Shown here: in pieces, positions 58,094 to 64,000 of the stretch
Numbering within the stretch: position 1 is the stretch's first letter
Layout of the letters: every line of letters begins with the position of its first letter
Origin: PFJX01 sp964542455
GTDB lineage: Bacteria; Pseudomonadota; Gammaproteobacteria; Burkholderiales; Thiobacillaceae
Reading direction: 5' to 3'
Assembly: GCA_964542455.1 (NCBI GenBank)
Contig: CAZIUC010000012.1
Coordinates: forward strand, 36,210 to 100,209
DNA: 64,000 nt
The notes under the pieces: model-generated
The model's database searches: none
What the model saw: the letters and a program-made list of their open reading frames with translations, nothing else
Told to the model about the DNA's origin: nothing
Made by a program: the position numbers and the translations under genes

Positions 58094-58885
58094 ATGAATG
58101 CCCTCACCCGCGCGGACGCGACGCGCATGCTGAACAAGGTTCCGGAAGTCACCCTGTTCTTCTGGATCATCAAGATCATGGCCACCACGGTCGGCGAGAC
58201 CGCCGCCGATTTTCTCAACTTCAACCTGCATTTCGGCCTGACCGGCACCTCGACCCTCATGGGCGGCCTGCTGGCGGTGTTTCTGCTATTCCAGATGCGC
58301 GCCCGGCGCTATATCCCGTGGCTGTACTGGGTCGTGGTCGTCCTCATCAGCATCGTCGGCACGCTCATCACCGATAACCTGGTGGACAACTTCAACGTCC
58401 CGCTGCAAACGACCACCCTGGCCTTCGGCCTGGCCTTGCTGGCGACCTTCATCGCCTGGTTCGCGAGCGAGCGGACGCTCTCCATCCACAGCATCGTCAC
58501 GAGCAGGCGCGAGTCGTTCTACTGGCTGGCCATCCTGTTCACCTTCGCCCTGGGCACGGCGGCGGGCGACCTGGCGGCGGAAGGCCTGCAAATCGGCTAT
58601 GCCAATTCGACCCTGATGTTCGCCGCGCTGATCGGCCTGGTCACCCTCGCCTATTACGGGTTCAGGGCCAATGCCGTGCTGGCGTTCTGGATGGCCTACA
58701 TCCTGACCCGCCCGCTGGGCGCATCATTCGGCGATTACCTGTCGCAACCTCTGGCCAATGGCGGCCTGGGCCTGGGCGCCGTGACGACGAGCATGGTTTT
58801 CCTCGCGTCCATCCTGAGCCTGGTGATTTATCTGACCGTCAGCCGGAAGGACTTGCGGGCACAACCGGCAAAGGAAACCATCTGA
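58094..58885 (+). CDS. COG4705-family membrane protein
   Basis: 263 residues with about eight transmembrane helices and the N-terminal signature NKVPEVTLFFWIIKIMATTV-GETAADFL and the repeat-like LGTAAGDLAAEGLQIGY and LTRPLGASFGDYLSQP. These two internally similar GDxL motifs match COG4705. Function unknown, often next to PepSY proteins and OmpR-type two-component genes, so a metal-related role is possible. Confidence 0.85.
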   Translation: MNALTRADATRMLNKVPEVTLFFWIIKIMATTVGETAADFLNFNLHFGLTGTSTLMGGLLAVFLLFQMRARRYIPWLYWVVVVLISIVGTLITDNLVDNFNVPLQTTTLAFGLALLATFIAWFASERTLSIHSIVTSRRESFYWLAILFTFALGTAAGDLAAEGLQIGYANSTLMFAALIGLVTLAYYGFRANAVLAFWMAYILTRPLGASFGDYLSQPLANGGLGLGAVTTSMVFLASILSLVIYLTVSRKDLRAQPAKETI

Positions 58886-58905
58886 GGCAAGGTGGAAACG
58901 CCTTT

Positions 58906-58961
58906 GTAGCGCAGGCTTCCAGCCTGCGTCTGTAAAACAGCAGGCTGGAAGCCTGCGCTAC
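58906..58961. repeat. REP-like inverted repeat (GCAGGC subtype)
   Basis: GTAGCGCAGGCTTCCAGCCT with a perfect mirrored arm, between the COG4705 gene and the response regulator gene. Confidence 0.88.
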
Positions 58962-59002
58962 AAGGGCGATGCGTCCGTTGAACGGTATTTTCGGGAGTGA
59001 CG

Positions 59003-59665
59003 ATGCGTATTTTGCTGGTTGAAGACGACCCGATGATCGGCGCGGCGGTTTCCGTCGCGCTCAAGGACGCGGCGTATGCCGTGGACTGGGTGAAGGATGG
59101 CGCCAGCGCCAGCCAGGTGCTCGAACACGGCGAGCATCAGGCCGTGCTGCTCGATCTCGGCCTGCCCAAACGCGACGGACTGGAAGTGCTGCGCCGTCTG
59201 CGCCAAGCGGGCAACGCGCTGCCGGTGATCATCGTCACCGCGCGCGACGGGGTGGAGGAGCGCATCAAGGGGCTGGATTTCGGCGCCGACGATTACCTGG
59301 TGAAGCCCTTCGACGTGAATGAACTGCTCGCCCGACTGCGCGCGATCATCCGCCGCCAGGGCGGGCAGGCCGCGCCGGTGCTCGGCAACGGCCGGGTGAG
59401 CCTTGACCCGGCCAGCCACGAAGCGCGCTGTGGCGATGTCGTGGCGCAACTCAGCGCGCGCGAGTTCGCCTTGCTGCATGCCCTGCTGCTGCGCCCCGGC
59501 GCGATCCTCGCCCGCGCCGAACTGGAGGAACGCATCTACGGCTGGAACGAGGAAGTGGAAAGCAATGCCGTGGATTTCCTGATTCACGGCGTGCGCAAGA
59601 AACTCGGCGCGAGCGTCATCAAGAATGTGCGCGGCGCCGGCTGGATGGTGGAGAAATCGCAATGA
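59003..59665 (+). CDS. OmpR/PmrA-type response regulator
   Basis: 220 residues: receiver domain (MRILLVEDDPMIGAAVSVAL; phosphoacceptor Asp in VLLDLGLPKRDGLEVL, about 51; Lys in YLVKPFD, about 102) and a C-terminal winged helix (about 125-220; LSAREFALLHALLLRPGAIL, VDFLIHGVRKKLGASVIKNV). ATG 59003 follows GGGAG. The sequence is QseB/PmrA-like. It overlaps the kinase gene by 4 bp (ATGA). Confidence 0.95.
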   Translation: MRILLVEDDPMIGAAVSVALKDAAYAVDWVKDGASASQVLEHGEHQAVLLDLGLPKRDGLEVLRRLRQAGNALPVIIVTARDGVEERIKGLDFGADDYLVKPFDVNELLARLRAIIRRQGGQAAPVLGNGRVSLDPASHEARCGDVVAQLSAREFALLHALLLRPGAILARAELEERIYGWNEEVESNAVDFLIHGVRKKLGASVIKNVRGAGWMVEKSQ

Positions 59666-60972
59666 AACGCTCCCTGCAACGGCACCTCTCGCTCATGTTG
59701 GGCAGCGCCGTACTGCTCTGCGGGCTGGTCGCGGCGATCGCCTCCTTCGCGCTCGCCTATCTGGAAGCGAAGGAATTCCAGGACGACATGCTCAGGCAGA
59801 TCGCCACCCTGGCCTCCGCGAACGCCGCCCGCTTGCCGGCGGCGCCGCGCGGCGCGCCCGGAGAAGGCGAAATCAACGACCCGGAATCGCGCATCCAGAT
59901 CCTTCATCTTCCCGGGGATGCCCGGCCCGCCTGGCTACCCGACGATCTGCCGGCGGGCTTTCATACCTTGAACGCGGGTTCCGAACGCCTGCGGGTATTC
60001 ATCCGCGATACGCCGCGACAGGGGCGCGACGTCGTCGCCCAACCCACCGATGCGCGCGACGAAATCGCCATCAACAGCGCCCTGCGCACCCTGCTCCCCT
60101 TGCTGCTGTTGCTGCCGCTGCTGGCCTGGCTGGTCGTGCGCATCGTCCGCGGCGAACTGGCGCCGATCGCCCGTCTCTCGAAAAGCCTCGACGCGCAACC
60201 GGCGGATCACCCTCAAGCCATCGCCGACACCGGCCTGCCGGACGAAATCACGCCGTTCGTCCACGCCATCAACCGATTGCTGGAACGGGTGAACCACCTG
60301 ATGACGCAGCAAAGGCGTTTCATCGCCGACGCCGCCCATGAACTGCGCAGCCCGCTCACCGCGCTGTCGCTGCAAGCGCAGAACCTGAAACAAGCCGCTT
60401 CACTGGAAGCCGCGCGGGAAAGGGTGGCGCCGCTACAGGAGGGTATCGAGCGCGCACGCAAACTGACCGAACAGTTGCTCAACCTGGCCAGAATCCAAAC
60501 TGGAACCAGCGCGGAAACAAAGATCAACGCCTCCGCGCTGGCGCGTGAACTGATCGCGGAAAACCTGCCCTACGCCGAAAGCAAGGGCATCGATCTGGGA
60601 CTGGAGGAAAGCGCGCCCCTGACCCTGCGCGCCGCGCCGGAAACGCTGCGGCTGATCCTCAAGAACGCGCTGGAAAATGCCTTGAGATACACCCCGGAAG
60701 GCGGCGAAGTGACGCTGCGACTGCTGTCCGATAACGGTGACCCCATCATCGAAGTCGTCGATAACGGCCCCGGCATTCCGGCCTCGGAGCGCGAACGGGT
60801 GTTCGACGCCTTCTACCGGCTCCCCGACAGCGGCGAAGGCAGCGGCCTCGGCCTGGCGATCGCCCGTGAAGCGGCAACACGCCTGGACGGCGACGTCAGC
60901 CTGCATCAACGGCAGGACGGCAACGGCCTGGTCTTCCGCTACCGGCAAGCACGCCACCGCAAAACGATTTAG
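59662..60972 (+). CDS. Sensor histidine kinase (QseC/PmrB-like)
   Basis: 436 residues: helix 1 (about 12-33), periplasmic loop (about 34-145), helix 2 (about 148-168), HAMP, H-box RRFIADAAHELRSPLTALSL (phospho-His about 226), N-box ILKNALENALRYT, G1 VVDNGPGIP and G2 GSGLGLAIAREAA. It pairs with the upstream regulator. The stop TAG is part of a REP-like TAGCGCCG sequence that begins the adjoining repeat region. Confidence 0.94.
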   Translation: MKRSLQRHLSLMLGSAVLLCGLVAAIASFALAYLEAKEFQDDMLRQIATLASANAARLPAAPRGAPGEGEINDPESRIQILHLPGDARPAWLPDDLPAGFHTLNAGSERLRVFIRDTPRQGRDVVAQPTDARDEIAINSALRTLLPLLLLLPLLAWLVVRIVRGELAPIARLSKSLDAQPADHPQAIADTGLPDEITPFVHAINRLLERVNHLMTQQRRFIADAAHELRSPLTALSLQAQNLKQAASLEAARERVAPLQEGIERARKLTEQLLNLARIQTGTSAETKINASALARELIAENLPYAESKGIDLGLEESAPLTLRAAPETLRLILKNALENALRYTPEGGEVTLRLLSDNGDPIIEVVDNGPGIPASERERVFDAFYRLPDSGEGSGLGLAIAREAATRLDGDVSLHQRQDGNGLVFRYRQARHRKTI

Positions 60973-61010
60973 CGCCGCGCCCCTGTAGCGCCGGCTTCGT
61001 AGGGCTGCGG

Positions 61011-61120
61011 CCCTCTCCTTTTCCAAAGGGGGGCTAGGGGGGATTTCCGAAACGGCCGCTCAGGCAAATGTCACCAAATCCCCCTTATATCCCCCTTATA
61101 TCCCCCTTTGAATAAGGGGG
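61011..61120. repeat. CCCCCTTT/AAAGGGGG MITE-like element with internal duplication
   Basis: The same family as at 10088 and 56178, but the right arm contains a tandem TATATCCCCCT duplication. A half REP arm (GTAGCGCCGGC near 60985) precedes it. Confidence 0.78.
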
Positions 61121-61240
61121 AAGTCCTTCCGGCAAGCCGATGGTCGCGCATCCGCACAGCCGACTTTTGCTATGCTGCCGCACTTCCCGTGGCCGGCGCC
61201 GCCGCCTGGACCGGCGGACCCCATTTTCGGAGCAACACAG

Positions 61241-61777
61241 ATGGCTTCTTTTGCGGAGCAGCTTTTGAAAGCTGGCCTGGTCGACAATAAAAAAGTCAAA
61301 CAGGCCAACCACGACAAGAGCAAACAGAAAAAGATTGAGCGCCGGACCGGCACGCAAAGTGTCGATGAAGCGCGCCTGGCCGCGCTCGAAATGCAACGCA
61401 AGAATGCCGAGCGGGCGCGGGAACTCAATGCCCAGCGCGACGCGGCCGCCAAGCAAAAGGCGATCGAGGCGCAAATTGCACAGATGGTTCGCCAGAATCG
61501 CCAGAGCAAGGGCGCCGGCGACATCGCCTACAACTTCACTCGCGGCAACAAGATAGACCGGATTCATGTGTCGGCAGAGGTCCAGGCGCATCTGGTGGCC
61601 GGGCACCTGGTCATCGTCTGCCTGGGCGGCGCCACCGAACTGGTCCCCCGAGTGATCGCCGACAAGATCGCCGAGCGCGACGCCTCGCTCGTCGTTCGAG
61701 TGCACAAGGCCAGCACCGAGATCGAAGCCGACGACCCCTATGCCGCCTTCCAGATCCCGGACGACTTGATGTGGTAA
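61241..61777 (+). CDS. DUF2058 (YaiL-like) protein
   Basis: 178 residues: N-terminal FAEQLLKAGLVDNKKVKQAN and a highly charged coiled-coil region (about 20-90), then YNFTRGNKIDRIHVSAEVQA, LVAGHLVIVCLGG, and YAAFQIPDDLMW at the C-terminus. This is the complete DUF2058 layout (about 170-180 residues). A nucleoprotein role has been suggested in E. coli, not established. Confidence 0.9.
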   Translation: MASFAEQLLKAGLVDNKKVKQANHDKSKQKKIERRTGTQSVDEARLAALEMQRKNAERARELNAQRDAAAKQKAIEAQIAQMVRQNRQSKGAGDIAYNFTRGNKIDRIHVSAEVQAHLVAGHLVIVCLGGATELVPRVIADKIAERDASLVVRVHKASTEIEADDPYAAFQIPDDLMW

Positions 61778-62073
61778 CGCGAGCGGTTTGCCCGGCGCGG
61801 ATCGGGCAAAGCGGCAAGTGGGCCGGAGGGTAGTAAATCTGCTGCAAGGCCGGAATCCTCCGCCGCGCCAACACCCTGGCGTTTGCAGGTCCCGGCCATG
61901 GGCGACGATCACCTTGATCTGATACCGGCCGTTCACCCATGTTCGCATCGGCTGACTTCGGATGTCCCGCAGGGCGTGCCCGTATTGCCGACTCGCGCGC
62001 CCGGTATGGACGATGGCCCATGTCGAGCAGTATTCTGCACAGAATTCTGTTATCTACCCGCAAGGAGTTGACC
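61778..62073. other. Gene-free stretch upstream of the Phd-type antitoxin
   Basis: This stretch of about 296 bp shows no gene I can support. Its right end carries the operator-like palindrome described separately and an AAGGAG ribosome-binding site (62062-62067) for the antitoxin. Confidence 0.6.
62032..62049 (+). promoter_or_regulatory. Operator-like palindrome before the Phd-type antitoxin
   Basis: ATTCTG-CA-CAGAAT (62032-62045) is a perfect palindrome, and a third half-site ATTCTG overlaps its end (62044-62049). It lies 25-42 bp before ATG 62074, a usual position for an autoregulatory antitoxin site. Confidence 0.45.
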
Positions 62074-62397
62074 ATGGGCTTTACTACTGGCGACGTGGTG
62101 CCGTTCACCCAGGCACGCGCCAACCTCTCCGAGCTGGCCGATCAGGCCAAGGCCGGCGCCGAGAAGATCATCACCAAGAACGGCGAAAGTTACGTCGCCC
62201 TGATCGACGCTGGCCGGCTGGACTACTACCACCGGCTGGAAGGCGAGCGTATCCATCTGCTGCTGATCGAGGATGCCCGGCGCGGCCTGGCTGACATTGC
62301 CGCCGGCCGAACCTTTGAGGCCGATGACGCCATCGAGCGGCTGCAACAGCGCCGGGCCTCCGTCCAATCCGGCAAGCCCGCCAAGAAGCGTGGTTGA
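62074..62397 (+). CDS. Phd/YefM-family antitoxin
   Basis: 107 residues: VVPFTQARANLSELADQAKA (about 8-27) and EKIITKNGESYVALIDAGRL form the Phd DNA-binding fold; the acidic helical tail (about 60-95) would bind the toxin. It overlaps the next gene by 8 bp. Confidence 0.88.
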   Translation: MGFTTGDVVPFTQARANLSELADQAKAGAEKIITKNGESYVALIDAGRLDYYHRLEGERIHLLLIEDARRGLADIAAGRTFEADDAIERLQQRRASVQSGKPAKKRG

Positions 62398-62797
62398 AGG
62401 TGTGGATGCGGGCCTTTATCGGGTCGAACTGACCGCGAGCTTCCTGGAACACCTTGACGCCATCGAGGCGTTTCTGCTGGAGGCCGATGCGGGTTTTGCC
62501 TACGACGCCCTGCTGGCCGAGCTGCGCGCGACGGTGATCCCCAACCTGCGCCGGTTTCCGCGCATCGGCCGGCGCTACCTGGATAACCCGCCGCCGTTCT
62601 TGCCACAATCCGCCGAGGCACTGGCCCAACTCGCCGCGCTGCCCGCCGGCACCGCCCACGCGCTGCGCGAATACCTGCATGGCGACTACCTGATGCTTTA
62701 CACCGCGACAGAGGCCGACTTCACGGTGTACCTGTTGTCCATCCGACATCACCGCCAGCTTTCATTTGACTTCGCCCGCCTGTGGCCAGGCGCCTGA
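62390..62797 (+). CDS. RelE/ParE-superfamily toxin
   Basis: 135 residues starting at GTG 62390 (alternatively GTG 62402): YRVELTASFLEHLDAIEAFL, FPRIGRRYLD, HALREYLHGDYLMLYTATEA, and FTVYLLSIRHHRQLSFDF. The strand pattern and the SIRHHRQLSF end match RelE/ParE-type proteins. It is somewhat long for the family (usual 90-110). Pairing with the Phd antitoxin is inferred from the overlap. Confidence 0.82.
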   Translation: MVEGVDAGLYRVELTASFLEHLDAIEAFLLEADAGFAYDALLAELRATVIPNLRRFPRIGRRYLDNPPPFLPQSAEALAQLAALPAGTAHALREYLHGDYLMLYTATEADFTVYLLSIRHHRQLSFDFARLWPGA

Positions 62798-62814
62798 TAG
62801 TCAGAAACCAGAAC

Positions 62815-62934
62815 ATGCCGACACTGCGCTGGGTAGGGAAAGACAAGGTGGTCAACCACCACCATGAGGCGCCATTCCGGGTGCTCAACAAGGCCTCGAC
62901 CTTTCGCGCGCAGGAAAGGCTGCCAACCAACTGA
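62815..62934 (+). pseudogene. N-terminal remnant of a type III/site-specific DNA methyltransferase
   Basis: 39 codons beginning MPTLRWVGKDKVVNHHHEAP and stopping at TGA 62934. The sequence resembles the start of type III restriction-modification Mod/adenine methyltransferases (MPTLxWxGKxxVxNHH). The remaining several hundred residues are gone. It lies in the 325-bp gap before the DedA gene, whose other part (62935-63122) holds no recognisable gene. Confidence 0.55.
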
Positions 62935-63122
62935 GCCTCCCCCGCTTGACCGTCCCTTGTGAACTTCACTGCCGATCCACATTCCAGCGCAAGCACAAGC
63001 CATACCGGAGACGAGTCGAACGGATCAGACCCGCATCATCTTCAAGAATCACCGTCACGCGCCGTTCCGCCCTCCCGCCTCCGGATTCATTACCATTCGT
63101 CACCCCGTCCAACGCCCATCTC

Positions 63123-63680
63123 ATGGACCTGCCCAGTCTCATCAATCAGTTCGGCTACCCGGCCGTGTTTCTCGGTTCCGTGCTGGAAGGCGAAACCGTG
63201 TTGCTGCTGGCCGGCTATGCCGCGCACCGGGGTTATTTGAATCCGGTCGCGGTGTTCGCCGTCGCCTGGCTGGGGGCGTTGCTGGGTGACCAGTTCTTTT
63301 TCTGGTTGGGGCGGCGCCATGGGCAAGCTCTGATGCGCAAGCGGGCGACGTTGGCGGCGCGCGTGGAGCGCTCGCTTGGGCTGATCGACCGGCATCCGGT
63401 GAAGATCATCCTGTCCATGCGCTTCCTCTGGGGTCTGCGCATCGCCTTGCCGATCGCCGTGGGCATGAGCGGCATCCATTGGCGGCGCTTTTTCTGGCTC
63501 AACGCCGCCTCGGCCATTCCGTGGGCGGCCCTGGTGGGCGGCGCCGGGTATCTGTTCGGCGCCTTGCTCACGGAGCACATCGCGCAACTGCACCGGATCG
63601 AGGAGTGGATCATGATCCTGGTGGTGGTGCTGGCCCTGGCGCTGCATGGGGTGGGCTGGCTGCGCCGGCGCGGTTCGTGA
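63123..63680 (+). CDS. DedA-family membrane protein
   Basis: 185 residues: LINQFGYPAVFLGSVLEGET (about 6-25), LLLAGYAAHRGYLNP, GDQFFFWLGRRHGQALM, RFLWGLRIALPIAVGMSGI, and four or five transmembrane helices. The conserved E, the GDQxxxWLGR motif, and the RFxxGxR motif identify the DedA/SNARE-associated family, with undecaprenyl-phosphate or lipid-flipping roles known for relatives. A start at ATG 63123 gives the normal N-terminus. Confidence 0.9.
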   Translation: MDLPSLINQFGYPAVFLGSVLEGETVLLLAGYAAHRGYLNPVAVFAVAWLGALLGDQFFFWLGRRHGQALMRKRATLAARVERSLGLIDRHPVKIILSMRFLWGLRIALPIAVGMSGIHWRRFFWLNAASAIPWAALVGGAGYLFGALLTEHIAQLHRIEEWIMILVVVLALALHGVGWLRRRGS

Positions 63681-63707
63681 TGCCGTCGCGGCTGGGAAAG
63701 CAGCGGC

Positions 63708-64000
63708 GTAGGTCAGGTTGGCGCGTGGCGACTACCTGACGTTCGTTTCATCAAATTAGGGGTTGAGGTGGATCGTCAGGTAGCGATAGGGCCGCAACCT
63801 GACCTACGCGGTGGGTGTTAGTTAACCGGCAGCGACGTAGGTCAGGTTGGCGCGTAGCGACTACCTGACGTTCGTTTCATCAAATTGGGGGTTTGAGGTG
63901 GATCGTCAGGTAGCGATAGGGCCGCAACCTGACCTACGCGGCGGATGTTAGTTAACCGGCAGCGACGTAGGTCAGGTTGGCGCGTAGCGACTACCTGACG
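63708..64000. repeat. Tandem array of ~130-bp nested palindromes (GTAGGTCAGGTTG family)
   Basis: Units start at 63708, 63837 and 63967 (periods 129 and 130 bp); the third is cut by the window edge. Each 100-bp core has outer arms GTAGGTCAGGTTG/CAACCTGACCTAC (13 bp, perfect) and inner arms CTACCTGACG/CGTCAGGTAG (10 bp, perfect), then a spacer of 29 bp (GTTAGTTAACCGGCAGCGAC core). A lone diverged copy lies at 6855-6971. There are no coding frames. Confidence 0.9.

Noticed and set aside
63708..64000. CRISPR array
   Set aside because: Units are about 130 bp, spacers are nearly identical rather than unique, and no cas gene is present.

Overview
The window is GC-rich chromosomal DNA of a Pseudomonadota bacterium. 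A tRNA-Leu(CAG) beside rnr-rlmB, the hldE/hldD/gmhA/waaF heptose genes, slyX, tesA-ybbA-ybbP and a DUF2802-fliK-flhB-like cluster fit a betaproteobacterium best. That assignment is inference: there is no rRNA or ribosomal-protein gene to fix it. The flagellin is followed by flbT and flaF, regulators known mainly from Alphaproteobacteria.

Layout. 1-1.6 kb: the start of an ArnT-like membrane transferase and HepT/MntA-type toxin-antitoxin genes, one nucleotidyltransferase being split in frame by a repeat element. 1.6-6.9 kb: ADP-heptose synthesis and transfer (waaF, virK/ybjX-like, hldD, hldE, gmhA). 7-13.2 kb: housekeeping genes (xseA, slyX, tesA, ybbA, ybbP, a Cdd1-like HhH gene). 13.2-15 kb: flagellar accessory genes. 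15.1-37.9 kb: one long minus-strand island that starts at a sigma28-type promoter and flagellin, runs through flbT/flaF, and continues into pseudaminic-acid synthesis (pseB, C, F, G, I), acetamidino-type modification (hisH2, hisF2, pseA/wbpG-like), methyltransferases and a 1589-residue multidomain glycosyltransferase. No pseH was found. A YefM-YoeB pair sits inside. 38-43.4 kb: def, mtnP, hpt, rlmB, rnr and tRNA-Leu. 43.6-49.7 kb: a stress-type group (DUF202, NtrC-type regulator, histidine kinase, CcoQ-like peptide, YfdX, ion channel, exported small heat-shock protein) with a near-consensus sigma54 promoter before yfdX. 50-57.3 kb: a complete MoxR-DUF58-DUF4381-BatA-BatB-BatC-BatD operon. 57.5-61 kb: PepSY protein, COG4705 membrane protein and an OmpR-type two-component system. 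61-64 kb: DUF2058 protein, a Phd/RelE-type pair, a truncated DNA-methylase remnant, a DedA protein and a tandem array of about 130-bp nested palindromes that runs off the window.

Repeats are a major theme. At least five families of short palindromic elements are scattered through the window: GTAGCGCCGGC REP-like hairpins, CCCCCTTT/AAAGGGGG MITE-like elements, GTAGGTCAGGTTG nested palindromes, CTCTCCC palindromes, and a 20-bp-TIR element beside slyX. Several supply the stop codon of the adjacent gene or have inserted in frame inside genes (waaF, rnr, the nucleotidyltransferase).

Working picture: the 15-38 kb island builds a pseudaminic-acid-type nonulosonate, probably acetamidino-modified, and attaches it to the flagellin encoded at its head. 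The heptose genes serve the LPS core. The 43-49 kb genes look like a sigma54-controlled envelope-stress module.
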